A stretch of 14,062 nucleotides of DNA. Origin: CBDUWP01 sp965370955. Lineage in GTDB: Bacteria; Planctomycetota; Phycisphaerae; Sedimentisphaerales; Anaerobacaceae. The notes under the pieces are model-generated. The model searched no databases. It was not told the DNA's origin and saw only the letters and a list, made by a program, of their open reading frames with translations. The stretch lies in NCBI GenBank assembly GCA_965370955.1, contig CBDUWP010000042.1:1-14062 (forward strand), in the 5' to 3' direction. Below are positions 12,711 to 14,062 of this stretch, piece after piece (position 1 is the stretch's first letter; each line of letters begins with the position of its first letter). A program made the translations under genes and the position numbers.

Positions 12711-14062
12711 ATGCCTGCAAACAAACGAACTCAAGGCAATGGTGCTTTGTACGCAGCTGTAACATTTGTTGTTTTATTCATCATTTCGCTTGTGGTGTCC
12801 ATTGTGTTTTACATCAAGAGCGAAGAATACAAGCTAGCTGCCGGCGATGCCAAAAAGGCTCTATCACGATATGCCACTATTGATGAGCAGGTTCAGATGG
12901 ACGAGCTCATCGGTACAGATTCGAGAAAGCTTAGCCGAATTGGCCAGCTTTTAGACTATCTCGATCAGGTGGTTCGGCTCACAATTGGCGATATACCTTT
13001 GAACATTCCAGCTGAAGAGAAGATCAACAATGCCAAAGCTAAAACGAAAACTTTGCTGGATTTGGTGAACGCTCAAATGCCGACAGCCATTGCCGGCGAA
13101 TACAATCCAGAAACAACTGGCCTGCTTTACGTCATCGAATCTATTGGCTCTTCTTTTGGCAATCTTGCAATGTCAAACGCTATGCTTGACCAGAACTTAA
13201 CACAATTGCAATTCAAGTTCAAGGACGCCCAAACTGAAAGCCTTGCTAAAGAACAAAAGCTCATCGAAGAAAAGCAACAATATCAGCAGGTGATTGATAA
13301 CATAAAAGAGGATTACAATCAGCTTGAATCCTTACTCCAAGCATCCACTCAAAGTCAGGTTCAAATGCTTCGAACGCAGTGGCAGAAGGAAAAAAACAAA
13401 AATAAACAATTGAATCAACAACTATTAAAAACCAATGCTCAACTGGCAATGTCACAGGAAAAAATTCAGTTGACCCAGACTAAGTTGCAATCGATTGTAC
13501 CGCCTCCTGACACTGAAGCTGCCGCCTTTGACGGTGACGGCAAAATCATATTGGTTGACAATCAGACTCAGATTGTGCGGCTTGATTTAGGCATTGACGA
13601 TGGTGTTTATCAAGGCTTGACCTTCGCTGTTTACAACAGAAACCAGCCAATACCTAAAAACGGTAAGGGCAAGGCAGAGATCGAAATATATCAGATAAAT
13701 AGAAACACTTCAGCTGCCAAAATCATAAATTACAACAAGAAAAATCCTATCGTGACAGACGACATAATCGCCAACTTGATTTGGGATAAAAACAGTTCAA
13801 CTGTTTTTGCTGTTACGGGCGAATTTGATATCGATGACGATTCAAAAATAGATTATCAAGGCCAAGACAAGGTAAAAAGTATAATAGAGCAATGGGGCGG
13901 AATTGCAGTGGATAGAATAACCGTTGACACAGACTTTGTCGTCATGGGACAGGCTCCGCACATCCTGAAAAAGCCGACCTATGAAGAAACAGCCATAGAT
14001 CCGCTTGCTATGCAAAAATATCAGAAATCGATCGACAAATTCAATAATTACAAAAAGATTCA
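12711..14062 (+). CDS. Membrane-anchored coiled-coil protein with a C-terminal BRCT-like domain (3' partial)
   Basis: An open frame of 450 codons runs off the window. The ATG is supported by AAGGAG six bases upstream and a good promoter. After a short basic N terminus (NKR) there is one transmembrane helix (about 12-35), probably with the rest outside the cytoplasm. Residues ~40-150 look helical. A long Q/K/E-rich coiled coil spans ~156-261, then a PPP-containing linker. Residues ~272-360 look like a beta-rich module with GKIILVDNQ, LDLGIDDGVYQGLTFAVYNR and later VTDDIIANLIWD. This loosely resembles the small barrel at the end of FlgT-like proteins. From ~364 comes VFAVTGEF, a WGG at 395-397 and TDFVVMG (407-413), spaced like a BRCT domain of the LigA type. 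I do not recognise the whole protein and assign no function. No partner gene is visible downstream. Confidence 0.85.
   Translation, partial: MPANKRTQGNGALYAAVTFVVLFIISLVVSIVFYIKSEEYKLAAGDAKKALSRYATIDEQVQMDELIGTDSRKLSRIGQLLDYLDQVVRLTIGDIPLNIPAEEKINNAKAKTKTLLDLVNAQMPTAIAGEYNPETTGLLYVIESIGSSFGNLAMSNAMLDQNLTQLQFKFKDAQTESLAKEQKLIEEKQQYQQVIDNIKEDYNQLESLLQASTQSQVQMLRTQWQKEKNKNKQLNQQLLKTNAQLAMSQEKIQLTQTKLQSIVPPPDTEAAAFDGDGKIILVDNQTQIVRLDLGIDDGVYQGLTFAVYNRNQPIPKNGKGKAEIEIYQINRNTSAAKIINYNKKNPIVTDDIIANLIWDKNSSTVFAVTGEFDIDDDSKIDYQGQDKVKSIIEQWGGIAVDRITVDTDFVVMGQAPHILKKPTYEETAIDPLAMQKYQKSIDKFNNYKKI

Noticed and set aside
13261..13455. Antisense frame opposite the coiled coil
   Set aside because: It is a shadow of the long plus-strand gene, whose start signals, codon pattern and coiled coil are clear.

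Overview
The window looks like chromosomal DNA from a Gram-negative, LPS-making bacterium of moderate to low G+C. The mix of bifunctional HldE, a GmhB-like phosphatase with a two-helix membrane tail, a WaaG-like glycosyltransferase and a membrane-anchored coiled-coil protein suggests Planctomycetota, perhaps Phycisphaerae. That placement is from memory of family resemblance, not from a search. I saw no tRNA, rRNA, CRISPR array, transposase or phage gene.

Region 1 (1-6181, + strand) is a tight inner-core LPS/envelope operon. It contains hldE (5' end outside the window), a gmhB-like phosphatase, a fusion of a GT9 heptosyltransferase with a WaaP/InaA-type LPS kinase, a GT4 WaaG-like glycosyltransferase, and plsY. 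Gaps are 0-23 bp and most internal genes have weak or no Shine-Dalgarno sequence, which suggests translational coupling. HldE phosphorylates heptose-7-P and later adenylylates heptose-1-P; GmhB removes the 7-phosphate in between; the GT9 domain transfers heptose, the kinase domain probably phosphorylates it, and the GT4 enzyme extends the core. PlsY makes lysophosphatidate for phospholipids.

Region 2 (6182-6488) is a gene-poor convergent spacer. Region 3 (6489-9458, - strand) is a soluble four-PAS histidine kinase of the HisKA_3 type followed by its NarL/FixJ response regulator, with a candidate promoter and two sets of direct repeats upstream (9501-9603).

Region 4 (9644-10825, - strand) holds rpmB (ribosomal protein bL28) and an RsuA/RluB-type pseudouridine synthase, each ending in a convincing intrinsic terminator. 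Region 5 (10923-12513, + strand) is a two-gene unit: a UbiA-family prenyltransferase resembling decaprenyl-phosphate phosphoribosyltransferase, and a HAD phosphatase 4 bp downstream.

Region 6 (12711 to the end, + strand) starts a new transcription unit with a good sigma70-like promoter and Shine-Dalgarno. Its gene runs off the window and encodes a membrane-anchored coiled-coil protein ending in what looks like a BRCT-type fold. The most interesting points are the GT9-kinase fusion, the membrane-tailed GmhB with a degenerate zinc site, and this BRCT-like envelope protein.
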